From positions 186,356,742-186,420,741 of the forward strand of contig CM051460.1 of the NCBI GenBank assembly GCA_028095005.1: 64,000 nucleotides of DNA, read 5' to 3'. A program made the position numbers and the translations under genes. The stretch's first letter is position 1; the number at the start of each line of letters is the position of its first letter. Positions 23,586 through 32,759 of this stretch are shown in pieces. The notes under the pieces are model-generated. The model ran no database searches. It was not told the origin of the DNA and worked only from the letters and a program-made list of their open reading frames with translations. The stretch is from Rhynchospora pubera (taxonomy: Eukaryota; Streptophyta; Magnoliopsida; Poales; Cyperaceae).

Positions 23586-24131
23586 TTAAATGTTTGTCAG
23601 ATTGTGCATATTATTATAAAGTTGTTATTATATTTCATTTAGTATGAATAAAATGATTTACGAATACTCTTACGACTCCTCTAGTTGGTGTTTGGTGTTG
23701 TCCAATTTATTTGATGTTTAATTTTATCGAAAAAACCTTGGTACCTGTTCCAGGATTACCTGGTCATATTGTTTGTCACTAAGCAAATCTTAACCTCCAT
23801 CATTACAATATTTGTGATGTTTCAATAATCACAAAGCACGTAGACTTTGGAATAGAACAGATCATAAAAGTTTTAAAAAAAGACGGAAAGTAAACTGTAA
23901 CTAATAAGAGAGTGGCTTTCCTCATCCATTGAAAGTAAAAAAGCCACAATAGAATAGAAGCAAAGCTCTAATCGTTAGAAGACAGCATGGAAGAAAATCG
24001 AAGGGAGACGAGGCATACAGAAAGCTCAGAAATCAGGAGAAATAAAATAAAGTTGAAAAAGTTATCAATGAACATAAATGACAAAACAAATTGAAAATTA
24101 AAAGCAAAACGGAAAGTATAAACAAAATGAG
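23586..24131. other. Intergenic DNA
   Basis: The 3' flank of the desiccation-protein gene, with AATAAAATG near 23646. No ORF, RNA gene or transposon border was seen before the hAT element. Confidence 0.5.
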
Positions 24132-24139
24132 AACCTGAA

Positions 24140-24809
24140 TAGGGCTGAAAACGGTAGCCGTTTCAATCGTTCTTTCGTTTCGTTTCGTCCGGAACGGAAC
24201 GGTAACGGATAAGGATTTTAGTTTCGTTTAAGGAACGGAACAACTAACACAAATAGAAATATTGTTTCGTCTTAGAATGGAATGATTAGTGAAACTGGTA
24301 CGTTTCGTGGTCGTTTATTTCGCGCATTTCGTCTAAAAATTTTTTCATGGTTTTATTATTAGATTGCAGAGGACCTCAGCGGAGAGATCGAGGGAGAAAC
24401 GAGTAAAATTAGATTTCTGCAGCGTCGCTCCCGTCATTTATCCGCCGAACACAGTAACATCTATCTCTCTCTCTTCTGCACCACCTAGTACAATCGCCGT
24501 CGAGAGCGAGAGGTGATGATGGTGCCTCCTCCTCCTTTCCCGCTTGACCTAACCTGTCATTTCTCTATCTCTGTTTCATAGAAAATGCAGAATAGTTTAT
24601 TTTTTTGCATCTTAATAAAAATGCAAAACGGTTAGGTAGTCAAAGACGGTTATAACCGTTTTGATCGTTCCCATCAACAAAACGATCAACGCAACATGTG
24701 TTAAACGGATGCAACAATCAACGCAATAAGTACAAAAATTTTGTGCATCAATGCAACGGTTAACGAAAATGACCACTTTCGTGGTCGTTTTCCACGTTAT
24801 GCACCCCTA
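24140..24809. mobile_element. Non-autonomous hAT element 1
   Basis: A 670-bp element bounded by the 8-bp duplication AACCTGAA (24132-24139 and 24810-24817). Its imperfect ends are TAGGGCTGAAAACGG and the complement of TAGGGGTGCATAACG. An 8-bp duplication and TAGGG-type ends are hAT hallmarks. Many CGTTTCG, GGAACGG and AACCGTTTTGATCGTT motifs crowd both ends like subterminal transposase-binding repeats. No transposase is present. The GC-richer middle (about 24370-24560) resembles a 5' leader with a short ORF and may be captured host DNA. Confidence 0.88.
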
Positions 24810-25319
24810 AACCTGAACATTTAAACAGTGAAATGGAACAGCCGTTTCCTGACAATAAAAGTTGGGCTGTTTCGGGCCCTAAAGAAGGCCTGGTGGGCCT
24901 CATATTCAGCCCCAGCCCATGAATAACCAACCTGAGTCTGAGTCCCGAAAAATTTAAAAATAATATTAAATTAATATAATATATTAAAAATAATATCAAT
25001 ATAATAATATTTTTTTAAATAGTATCACAAGATCGGAATCTGAGATTGCGATCGCAATTACGGAATCTAGGATACCGATCTTAGCTAATTATTCATTTAA
25101 ATATTATTTTTAATATTTAAAGCTAAGATCCGATCTTAGCTTTAAATATTAGAAATAATATTTAATTAATTTATTTAATTAAATATAAATTTAATTAAAA
25201 TATAAATAATTATTTTATTTAATTAAAAAATGAATAATTAAATTATAAATTTTTTTAAATTAATTTACATTAAAATTATAAATTTTTAAACAACCATTTG
25301 ATCTGCGTCTCGGGTGTCG

Positions 25320-25616
25320 TCATCTGTATAGCCAATAAAAGACTCGGGAGTTTGTTGTACGAATCTTCCCACGATCCGAAAAGATGTTCGATTGCTTTCT
25401 CTCTCGCCCATGCCAAATCTTGTTATAAGTAGGTACCATAATCGGGTATCCTTTCTCCAATAGAGATTTCACGCCCGGTAAGGAAATACCGACATCTTTC
25501 TTTACTGCATTTCTGATACAGTTGACAATAACTTCAGCCGTTAGATTATCATGCGTGAAGTCTCCGGCCCTTCTCACGCATGTAGAGGTGTACAAAAAAA
25601 TCGTGAATCCGTTCAA
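25320..25616 (-). pseudogene. Fragment of MULE transposase N-terminal region
   Basis: An open stretch on the minus strand contains NLTAEVIVNCIRNAVKKD, GVKSLLEKGYPIMVP and YNKIWHGRERKQSNIF. This is the pattern of the MuDR-type region just before the DDE core (helical LTS...I...V...DP, then a pseudo-repeat ending in a KA-W--R-KA-E motif). The catalytic core, SWIM finger and start are absent. The match is by pattern, not a database search. It complements the part missing from MULE-2, whose transposase lacks this region. Confidence 0.6.
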
Positions 25617-25790
25617 CCCACCCGACCCGAACCGTTTTTTACCGGGTTAGGATGATGCTGGGTTGGGTACGGGTTCTAAGTTGACAAACCCGATACTTCG
25701 GGTTGGGTTGCGGATTTTGTACTAGTAAACCCGTGTATAGTTTAACCCACCCGTTTATCATTATTTAATCCTCTTTGTCTCACTTTTTCT
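25585..25790. mobile_element. Possible hAT end nested in MULE-1
   Basis: TAGAGGTGTACAAAAAAATCG resembles a hAT terminus. It is followed by many CGGGTTGGGT and AACCCACCCG motifs on both strands, as in hAT subterminal regions. No matching second end or 8-bp duplication was found, so it may be truncated or a chance resemblance. Confidence 0.35.
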
Positions 25791-26379
25791 CATGTCCTTA
25801 CTCAAATATCTCTTATTTCATTCAAGTTTCTATGTCCTCCATAGGCATGCACGTCCTCTATTCCTCTCACAATGACTCGAAAGTTGAAAGATGATTCAAA
25901 TGCGTCTCTAATTTGCCTCGAACTAAATTGTAATAGCCACAAAATGATTTTATATGTATTAAATAAATTAATTAAATTAATTAATTAAATTTATATTTAA
26001 TTAAATTAATAAATTAAAAATAATATTTAAATGACAAATTAGCTAAGATCGGAATCCGGGATTCCGATCTTAGCTAAGATCGGTATCCGGGATTCCGTAA
26101 TTGCGGTTGGAATCTCAGATTCCGATCTTGTGATACTATTTAAAAAAATATCATTATATTGATATTATTTTTAATATATATAATATTAATTTAATATTAT
26201 TTTTAAATTTTTCGGGTCTGAGTCTCTGACCGTTTCTGGAAAAATGCTGACGTCTCAAGTTACGACTCACGAATACTTAATTCTATCTCTAGGCAACGAG
26301 TGACTACGGAGAAGGGAAGACTCATCCACCCCTTCCCTCCCTCTCTGTTTGTCTCTGTGGAGAAACGAATGGTGGAAAG

Positions 26380-27668
26380 ATGGTGACTTCAATGAATTCC
26401 CTTTGGGAGATCGGGTCCCGTGTAAGTTCTCTACTTTTCATTTACTTTTTGAGTGGCGAAGAGGAAGCTAAGGAAACACCTGACTTTTCCTTTTACCGAA
26501 TTTTATATTTTTCCGATTTCATCATGCTGAATTACAGGAAATATGTAGTCTCAAGTCCTTTAGTTTTAAACGAAAATGTTGTCTTTTGGAAATTCAGTGC
26601 TAATAATCTGGTTTCTGATGGAGATCCTGACTCCTGAGCCAACTTTTCCTTATCCTGATTCTATTGAACAATTTTAATATTCCAATATATTGTCAAAACT
26701 CAAAAGTCAAAACAATTTGCCGTCTTTCTGATGAAGGCGTCTTTTGCTTGAATTAATTATTTCAATAATTATACTTGATTCTAGTTGACAAATTGCTGAC
26801 TTTGCTAATATTAAATGGAGAAGTCTCACAACTCACAAGTCCCACATCTACTATTGTGTCAATGAAGGCTTTGAATCCATGACCTTTTGGAGGTCATCCT
26901 GGTATCTGACCACATGACTGACTAGGCAATTTGCATGGAGCAATTGAAAAGAGTTGACATTTTAGTATTAGAAATAGGCAATTTGCATAGAGCAGTTAAA
27001 AGAGTTGACATTACAAGTACTAGAATTTGGAAAATGATGATGAACTAATTGACAGTGAACTCCAAATTGACTTGCTGTAGGTAAATCTAGGCAGCCTACC
27101 AAGGACTCCAACACGGCATAACCAACACTACCTTGGCAATAGACACCGTAATCAAAATGCAATTTATTTTTATGCACCAAAGAAGAATAGACGCACTATG
27201 ATCTTGGCAGCACCTGATGGAAATAGCCCACCAATCACTGAATCAAAACTGTCAGAGCAAACAAACACCGAAGAAAAACCACAAAACAATGACGAAAGTT
27301 CCCCTCCATCTGCAAACAGCAAGAGGCCTCCTTTAACAGCGCGTGAGAGGTTACGAGCTGCACGTGTACTCTCGAAGTATACTGAGCCGAACTCAAAGCC
27401 CTCGAAGTCGGAATTTGGGAGTAAAGTTTTGGATGCTATCAGAGAGACTGACAAGGGAAAGAGAAAGGGGTCCCGTCTCCCAGAGGCACCTACAAACTTG
27501 TTCGATGACAGTAAAAGGGGGTTGCCGGATGGAAAATGGACCTTTAATCCCCCTTCTGGTTCAGATGCGCTTGCAATTGCGTTTTCTTTTCTTTTAATTA
27601 CCACATTGATGTTTGGCACCACTTATCTTGTCTGGAAGGTTGGTGCTATACATTTTAATGAGTACTGA
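26380..27668 (+). CDS. Small organellar-type membrane protein, uncharacterised plant family
   Basis: Exon 26380-26421 (14 codons, donor GTGTAAGT) joins in phase to exon 27081-27668 (acceptor TGTAG), giving 209 residues. The N-terminus is rich in Ser, Arg, Asn and Thr with almost no acidic residues up to residue 50, which fits a plastid or mitochondrial transit peptide. A low-complexity Pro/Ser/Glu region follows, then a conserved-looking block (RPPLTARERLRAARVLSKY, LPEAPTNLFDDSKRGLPDG, WTFNPPSGSDAL). A single membrane span near 175-200 precedes the end WKVGAIHFNEY. I do not know a function. The ATG at 26368 is out of frame and stops at once, so 26380 is the start. The intron (659 bp) has no ORF. 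Confidence 0.8.
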
Positions 27669-28271
27669 TTGTAAGTATTTTCCTTGTGATAGATGATTGT
27701 AAGATGAAGAGATAGTATCTCTAGGTCCTTGAAATTTGTAAGGATAAATTGGTTAGCTTGTGGAGTTTCTGAACTTCTTTCTGTTGTTAATATTTTATTG
27801 GAGAATTCATAACCCAATTTTACACTTGGCAGTAGGTATGTGCAGGTCACCCACACCAATCCTGACAGCCTTACTGCAGAAGCTTTCTGCCTGGTTCTGT
27901 ACAAATGACATGTTTAGGCCAAAATTTAATTTTCATTTCCCCTACCAAGACATGGTCTATTTTAAGGGTCCAATTGAACATGTAAAACCAGGCTGACTAA
28001 TTCTTTATTTGTTCTCTATCTGATGTATCTTGCACTTCTTTTTTTATCTATAGTATCAAATGAATAAACCATCCGAAAAGCACAAAACCAATGCACAGAC
28101 GCATACAATGCAATCAGTATATTTATCCTAGATCCAAAATGGAATTCTAATTTGTAAGTACAATTAGTTGTCCTTGCAAAACATATCCAATTGGACAGCA
28201 AAGAAAAAACCAAAAGCAAAGAAAGTAGATACAGTTAATAATTATCAAAACAAGCATCTTTGACGTTGACT

Positions 28272-28700
28272 TCAAGCCATCATCATAGCCTTGAACTCCT
28301 CGAAGCTAAGCACTCCATCCCCATTAAGGTCGAACTGGCGAATCATCGCTGTGCACTCCTCGAAATTTCGAGACGAGCCTAGGCGACTCAACATTCTTTT
28401 TAAGCTCTTTGCCGTGATGCACCCCTCTCCTTCCATCTCGTACATCTCGAACGCCTCTCTCAACTCTTTCTCCTCACCGGCATCCTCTCCTTCTTCCATC
28501 AGCTTCTTGAATTCCTCCATGCTCAGCATGCCGTCCCCGTCAGAGTCAACAGACTCAACCACCGCCTCTGCATCCTTAATGCTCAGTTGTTGGCCGATCG
28601 TTTGCATGGCCTCCACGAGTTCAGCTGGTGAGATCTTGCCATCACCATTTACGTCGAAGCGGTTGAAGACCTTTGAAAAGGTCTTTGGGGTGGATGCCAT
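28272..28700 (-). CDS. Calmodulin-like EF-hand calcium sensor (CML)
   Basis: An intronless frame of 142 residues with four EF-hand positions. Loop 1 (D16-E27, DVNGDGKISPAE), loop 2 (D52-E63, DSDGDGMLSMEE) and loop 4 (D124-E135, DLNGDGVLSFEE) have the full calcium-binding pattern. The third (EMEGEGCITAKS) lacks the acidic ligands and should not bind calcium. Length and layout resemble the CML31/CML37-39 type of plant sensors, which relay wound and stress calcium signals. There is no signal peptide or lipidation motif. A TATATATA box lies about 125 bp upstream of the ATG on the minus strand (near 28826-28836). The exact subgroup needs a tree. Confidence 0.93.
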   Translation of the reverse strand: MASTPKTFSKVFNRFDVNGDGKISPAELVEAMQTIGQQLSIKDAEAVVESVDSDGDGMLSMEEFKKLMEEGEDAGEEKELREAFEMYEMEGEGCITAKSLKRMLSRLGSSRNFEECTAMIRQFDLNGDGVLSFEEFKAMMMA

Positions 28701-28719
28701 AGGAGACGTGCAATAGCTA

Positions 28720-30015
28720 GCCCCTCAAAGAGATGACCTAAATAATTAGGTCCGGCTATTGAGATGGCTTCCAAGCGCCAATAGGTTTCAGATGCCGCTG
28801 ATTACATGTGAGGTGATTTCTACATATATATAGGAAAGTAAGAAAAGGAGTTGACAGCTGGTAGGCGTTGGCTTGGTCCTTTTTCTTTGCCCCAAAAAAG
28901 GAGGAATGACTTGGTTATCCTATTCTTAGTTTGAATTAAGCCACCTTAATTAATTAGGAAACTAACTGTGACCCCTGGGTTAAGGGTCAGCCTTTTTTTT
29001 CTCTATAATTTAAGACCGCCCTTATGTGACTGCTTACTTATTGTCTAATATTGGTCTGAATTGAATATATCGTTGCTAACTATTTACTTATCGTCGACTT
29101 ATATACATGTAAGCATGCAGTGCATGGAAAAAGTGGTGCAACAATGTCTACAATTGTAAAATTAGTTACTCGAACCATTTTGATTGATGAGGTCTTCAAA
29201 AAAAAAAAATTTGGCAATAACTTTTTAGAATCGTCTTTCTAATTATTTCGTAATTGCTAAGATGTTTTATTTAATTATATTATTTTTTAAAAGTATTAGT
29301 AACAAAATGTTTAATTTGGCAAACGTTGCGTGTGGGAAATTATGTATAAGTTCTAACTTCTAAGAAGCGGCTTTTTAATTCGCTTTCTTCTCGTTTTGGA
29401 AAACCATCATAAGAATATATATACCGGAAGAAACCATTTGAATTGAGTGTGATTATTGTGTGAATATATATGAAACGCACTATTATAAGCCGGCACTTCA
29501 TAAGGTTTTGCAGGGTATTCATCGGAGTTGGAATAGGCATATTGAAGCTAAAGAGGCAAGGCTTAGGTGCCCTTGACCATTGACCAAGCCTATAGTACTG
29601 CTTCCATTTGACCATTTCTGTGCTCTTTCGAATGTATAATTTCACACACACACACATATATATATCTAATTAATTTAAAGATGCACTGGGGAGACGGCTT
29701 GCCTTTTCATGAAGAGATCAGATAATAGATTTTTCATAAGAATCATCTAAATTAATAATGTCCGGTTAAATAGGTCTTATTATTATACAAATAATATATC
29801 GCAAGAGACATAATATGCTGACTATTTTTTTTTTTGGAAGTTATAAGCGCTTGACTTCAAAAGTTCAAAGTCAATAATAATCAATATAAGCCTAAACGTT
29901 TTAATTTGACCAGGTACAGTAATATAAGACATATATTGCGTCAACAACAAAGTGACTGTAGTTTAGTATTTTGAATTCAACATTAACGGTGTTTAAAAAA
30001 ATGAAAGAACTTCAA

Positions 30016-30069
<54 letters not shown>

Positions 30070-30452
30070 TGAAACCACGTACGTAATTATTGAGTGAGAT
30101 TCTATCTCAAATTCTCATACGTAACAGCTGAAAGTATATATGTAACTGATTTAGGATGCTAAATGCAATCCACTGCACCTAACCCACATAAATTGAGTAG
30201 AAACATACATTTCAGAGCAAAATTTTAAAATTTATGTTTTTGGAAACTAGATTTTTTATTTATTTTTAAAATTTTTAGTTTCCACTATTGCATTGCGAAT
30301 GTTATATAATGGTTCAATAGGAATGCAACAATTGCGCAACAACGTTCATTTCGCACGAAACCATGCTTTGTATACGTGGGGTGGGTAGTGTGTGTGTGTG
30401 TTCTCAATAAACAAAGCACCCTTTAGAAAGCATTTTTTTTTTAAACTAAAGC
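28720..30452. other. Intergenic DNA with an (AAT)n microsatellite
   Basis: Upstream flank of the CML gene and anonymous AT-rich DNA. The only distinct features are the trinucleotide run listed separately and a short CA/TA run at 29642-29664. ORFs here are short and have no family pattern. Confidence 0.5.
30018..30070. repeat. (AAT)n microsatellite
   Basis: About 17 uninterrupted AAT/ATA units. Likely length-variable between individuals. Confidence 0.95.
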
Positions 30453-30460
30453 ACCCTAAC

Positions 30461-31186
30461 TAGGGGTGAAAACGGGGCGGATAATCCCCGCTCCGAACCG
30501 TATCCATATCCGTAAAATAGCGGATTCGGATAATACTATCCGTATCCGAACGGATACGGATGCGGATTCGGATTTTTTTAAATGGATATGGATACGGATA
30601 TGGGAAGCAATATTAGTGCGGATATGGATGCGGATGCGGATATTTATCCGTATCCGTATTTCTATACAAAACGGATATCCGTTTTGTATATGGTAATGAA
30701 CACTTTTTTAAAATAACATCATAATTGACATATAGGTATAACTATTTCAATTATATATATAGCATCATAATTGACGATTATTTTTTTTACTATAAGATGA
30801 TGCCAATTTTTCTATAAACTTGATTAAAGTTTGCTTTTTGTGATGTCTCAATATGTGCAAATAAGATGTTTTTTGTGGTTGTCTTTCTATATTTTTTTTA
30901 TTTAATTATATAGTAGTCATAAAAAAATAAACATTACACTCTTCAGTTTGAATATTGTCTTTTGTTTAATAAAATAAATTGAGCAAAATATTATCCGTAT
31001 CCGACAAAATATATCCGTATTCGTATCCATATCCGACAATATCCGAACCGTATTCGTATCCGTTTAACATCCGCGCCGTATCCGTATCCGAACATATCCG
31101 TATCCGTATCTGAATCCGAAAAAAAATATGGATACGGATTTAATATGACCACTATCCGTTCCGTATCCGCTCCGTTTTCATCCCTA
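30461..31186. mobile_element. Non-autonomous hAT element 2
   Basis: A 726-bp element flanked by the exact 8-bp duplication ACCCTAAC (30453-30460 and 31187-31194). Ends are TAGGGGTGAAAACGG and CCGTTTTCATCCCTA. Both subterminal regions are packed with the hexamer ACGGAT or ATCCGT (GGATACGGAT, TATCCGTATCCG), more than ten copies per side, while the middle is plain AT-rich DNA. Such hexamer clusters are typical transposase-binding sites in plant hAT elements. No transposase frame is present. Confidence 0.92.
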
Positions 31187-31228
31187 ACCCTAACACAAGC
31201 GCATGCATCCATTAAGCATGCAAAGAAC

Positions 31229-32243
31229 TGTTGGGCAATTTCCCTCGTTACCACCGGTGTCTAACACACCGAAGTAAATAAAGAGTAATTTTGTCAAACA
31301 CTTGTCATATATGAAACAATATATGTTAAAATAAAACTATGATGGTATAATTTGAGAATCAAATAATAATTACACAATCAAGCATAAAAAAATAAAGAAA
31401 AAATACAAGATTTTACGTAGAAAATCCGAAAAGAAAAAAATCACGAGAGTTATCGGTGCAAATCCACTAAATCAAGAAATTGTCTTACAATACATAAAAA
31501 TCATCAAGCTATCAACCTTCGTCTCTTTTACTCACACTCTCTCTTAATTTAAAAGTGAAATTAATAAAATATTAAAAAAAAATAGAAAACAGAGAGCTGT
31601 TCCAACTTCCAATAGATGTATTTCTGGAGATTGACCCTTGAATCCTTGACCCCTTTTCACGCGGAGTCGTATCCTCTGCGTGTTTTTATTAAACACGCAG
31701 AGTGCGCGTCCTATAATCTCAACCATCCGCTCTCAATGGACGGTAGATCTCCTTCTCCAATTAAAAAAGCCATCAAAAAAAAAAAGAAAAAACGCGCTAA
31801 AAGAAAAAATCGTATCCTTTCTGGCGCGCAACCTCAAATTTTTCGTTGCCGATCGTCTTCATCCCAATCGTCTGCATCTTTTGCATAACAGTAACTAACC
31901 AATCATGTATGATTTATTGTCAATTTTTTAATTTCTTATCTATTATTTTCATGAAAGATATGGAGACGATTGGGATGAAGACGATCGGCAACGAAAAATT
32001 TGAGGTTGCGCGCCAGAAAGGATACGATTTTTTCTTTTAGCGCGTTTTTTCTTTTTTTTTTATTTTTTGATGGCTTTTTTAATTGGAGAAGGAGATCTAC
32101 CGTCCATTGAGAGCGGATGGTTGAGATTATAGGACGCGCACTCTGCGTGTTTAATAAAAAAGCACTCCTCTTTTTACTTCTTCAGTATGGGCCAAGTGGG
32201 CTCGGCCCGTTTGGGCTTCACACACATACACTGACACACAACA
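31229..32243 (-). repeat. Solo LTR (copia) interrupted by a hairpin element
   Basis: On the minus strand this sequence follows the LTR of the young copia element at 7141-7666 from end to end, with many differences. Shared blocks include GGTTGATAGCTTGATGA, GATTTAGTGGATTTGCACCG, ACGTAAAATCTTGT and the GGGCTCGGCCC palindrome with GGCTTC and the CACACAACA tip. The outer limits are TGTTGGGC at 31229 and CACAACA ending at 32243. Flanking pentamers AGAAC and AGAAA differ by one base, suggesting an old target duplication. No internal copia sequence adjoins, so it is a solo LTR. The hairpin 31686-32158 lies inside it. Confidence 0.75.
31686..32158. mobile_element. Long near-perfect inverted repeat (foldback element)
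   Basis: The left arm at 31686-31873 and right arm at 31964-32158 are reverse complements with almost no mismatch except in an internal poly-A/poly-T run. The loop is about 90 bp. The arms begin TTATTAAACACGCAGAGTGC and meet at CATCCCAATCGTCT. Near-identity shows the inverted repeat is young or maintained by transposition. Its position inside an LTR that otherwise continues on both sides shows it was inserted. A clear target duplication is obscured by T-runs. Its transcript would form a long dsRNA stem. Confidence 0.9.
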
Positions 32244-32269
32244 AGAAAAGTCTTACAAAGTCACACTGT

Positions 32270-32427
32270 GGGGCTGATTGGATGGATAAAGAATAAGCAA
32301 GAATAATAAATTTCGGACGAAAATTTATTCTTAACCATTCAAACTCTTCACAAAATTACACATTTTTCAATATTTTCCGTCTAGAAATAGACTATTCCTC
32401 TTATTCCTAAGCGATCCAAACTGCCCC
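32270..32427. mobile_element. MITE with GGGGCTG-ATTGGATGG ends
   Basis: 158 bp with imperfect terminal inverted repeats (GGGGCTGATTGGATGG and GCGATCCAAACTGCCCC) and TGT on both sides, possibly a 3-bp duplication. The interior shares the module AAATTTATTCTTAACCATTC with the Harbinger-like MITE at 37796-37969, so the two are related. Confidence 0.7.
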
Positions 32428-32759
32428 TGTACAGTGAGTAAACCAAAATGAGAACTACTACTACAAATTAGAAGTACCAAGTTCCAGTAACGGTCCAAAA
32501 CAACACATACCAGAAAAACAGCCCAAGTTAACAAAAACCAAAAGAACCCCAACAACTCAGCTAGTCAGCTTATTCCGGTAGATCCTCAATTCCTCATCTT
32601 CTACTGCCACATTCTGCGCTGCACTAGCATGTTGAAACTGCTACTCCAAACATGACTTAGAACCTGTCCAAAGATAATAAAGACACAATATTATTATAGA
32701 GACTGGGAATTTTGCTATGGTGAGTTGCAATTCACAGAGGCTCTGAGCTAGAGAGCGCC

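Larger units (their letters stand above)
24945..26215. mobile_element. Decayed Mutator-like element (MULE-1)
   Basis: A 1271-bp element with the 9-bp duplication GTCTGAGTC at 24936-24944 and 26216-26224, the size expected for MULEs. Ends are CCGAAAAATTT and AAATTTTTCGG. Long terminal inverted repeats (about 24945-25120 and 26011-26215) share most positions and contain the palindromic unit GATCGGAATCC/GGATTCCGATC, one more unit on the right side. Inside are a fragment of transposase (25320-25616, minus) and what looks like one end of another transposon (about 25585-25790). The same terminal plan occurs in MULE-2 at 38368-41940. Confidence 0.9.

Noticed and set aside
30466..31254. Asp/Arg/Ile-rich ORFs on both strands
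   Set aside because: They are translations of the ATCCGT hexamer repeats at the ends of hAT element 2.
31616..31898. Plus-strand ORFs rich in Lys/Arg in the hairpin
   Set aside because: They arise from the poly-A run and inverted-repeat arm. The same sequence is present inverted in the other arm.
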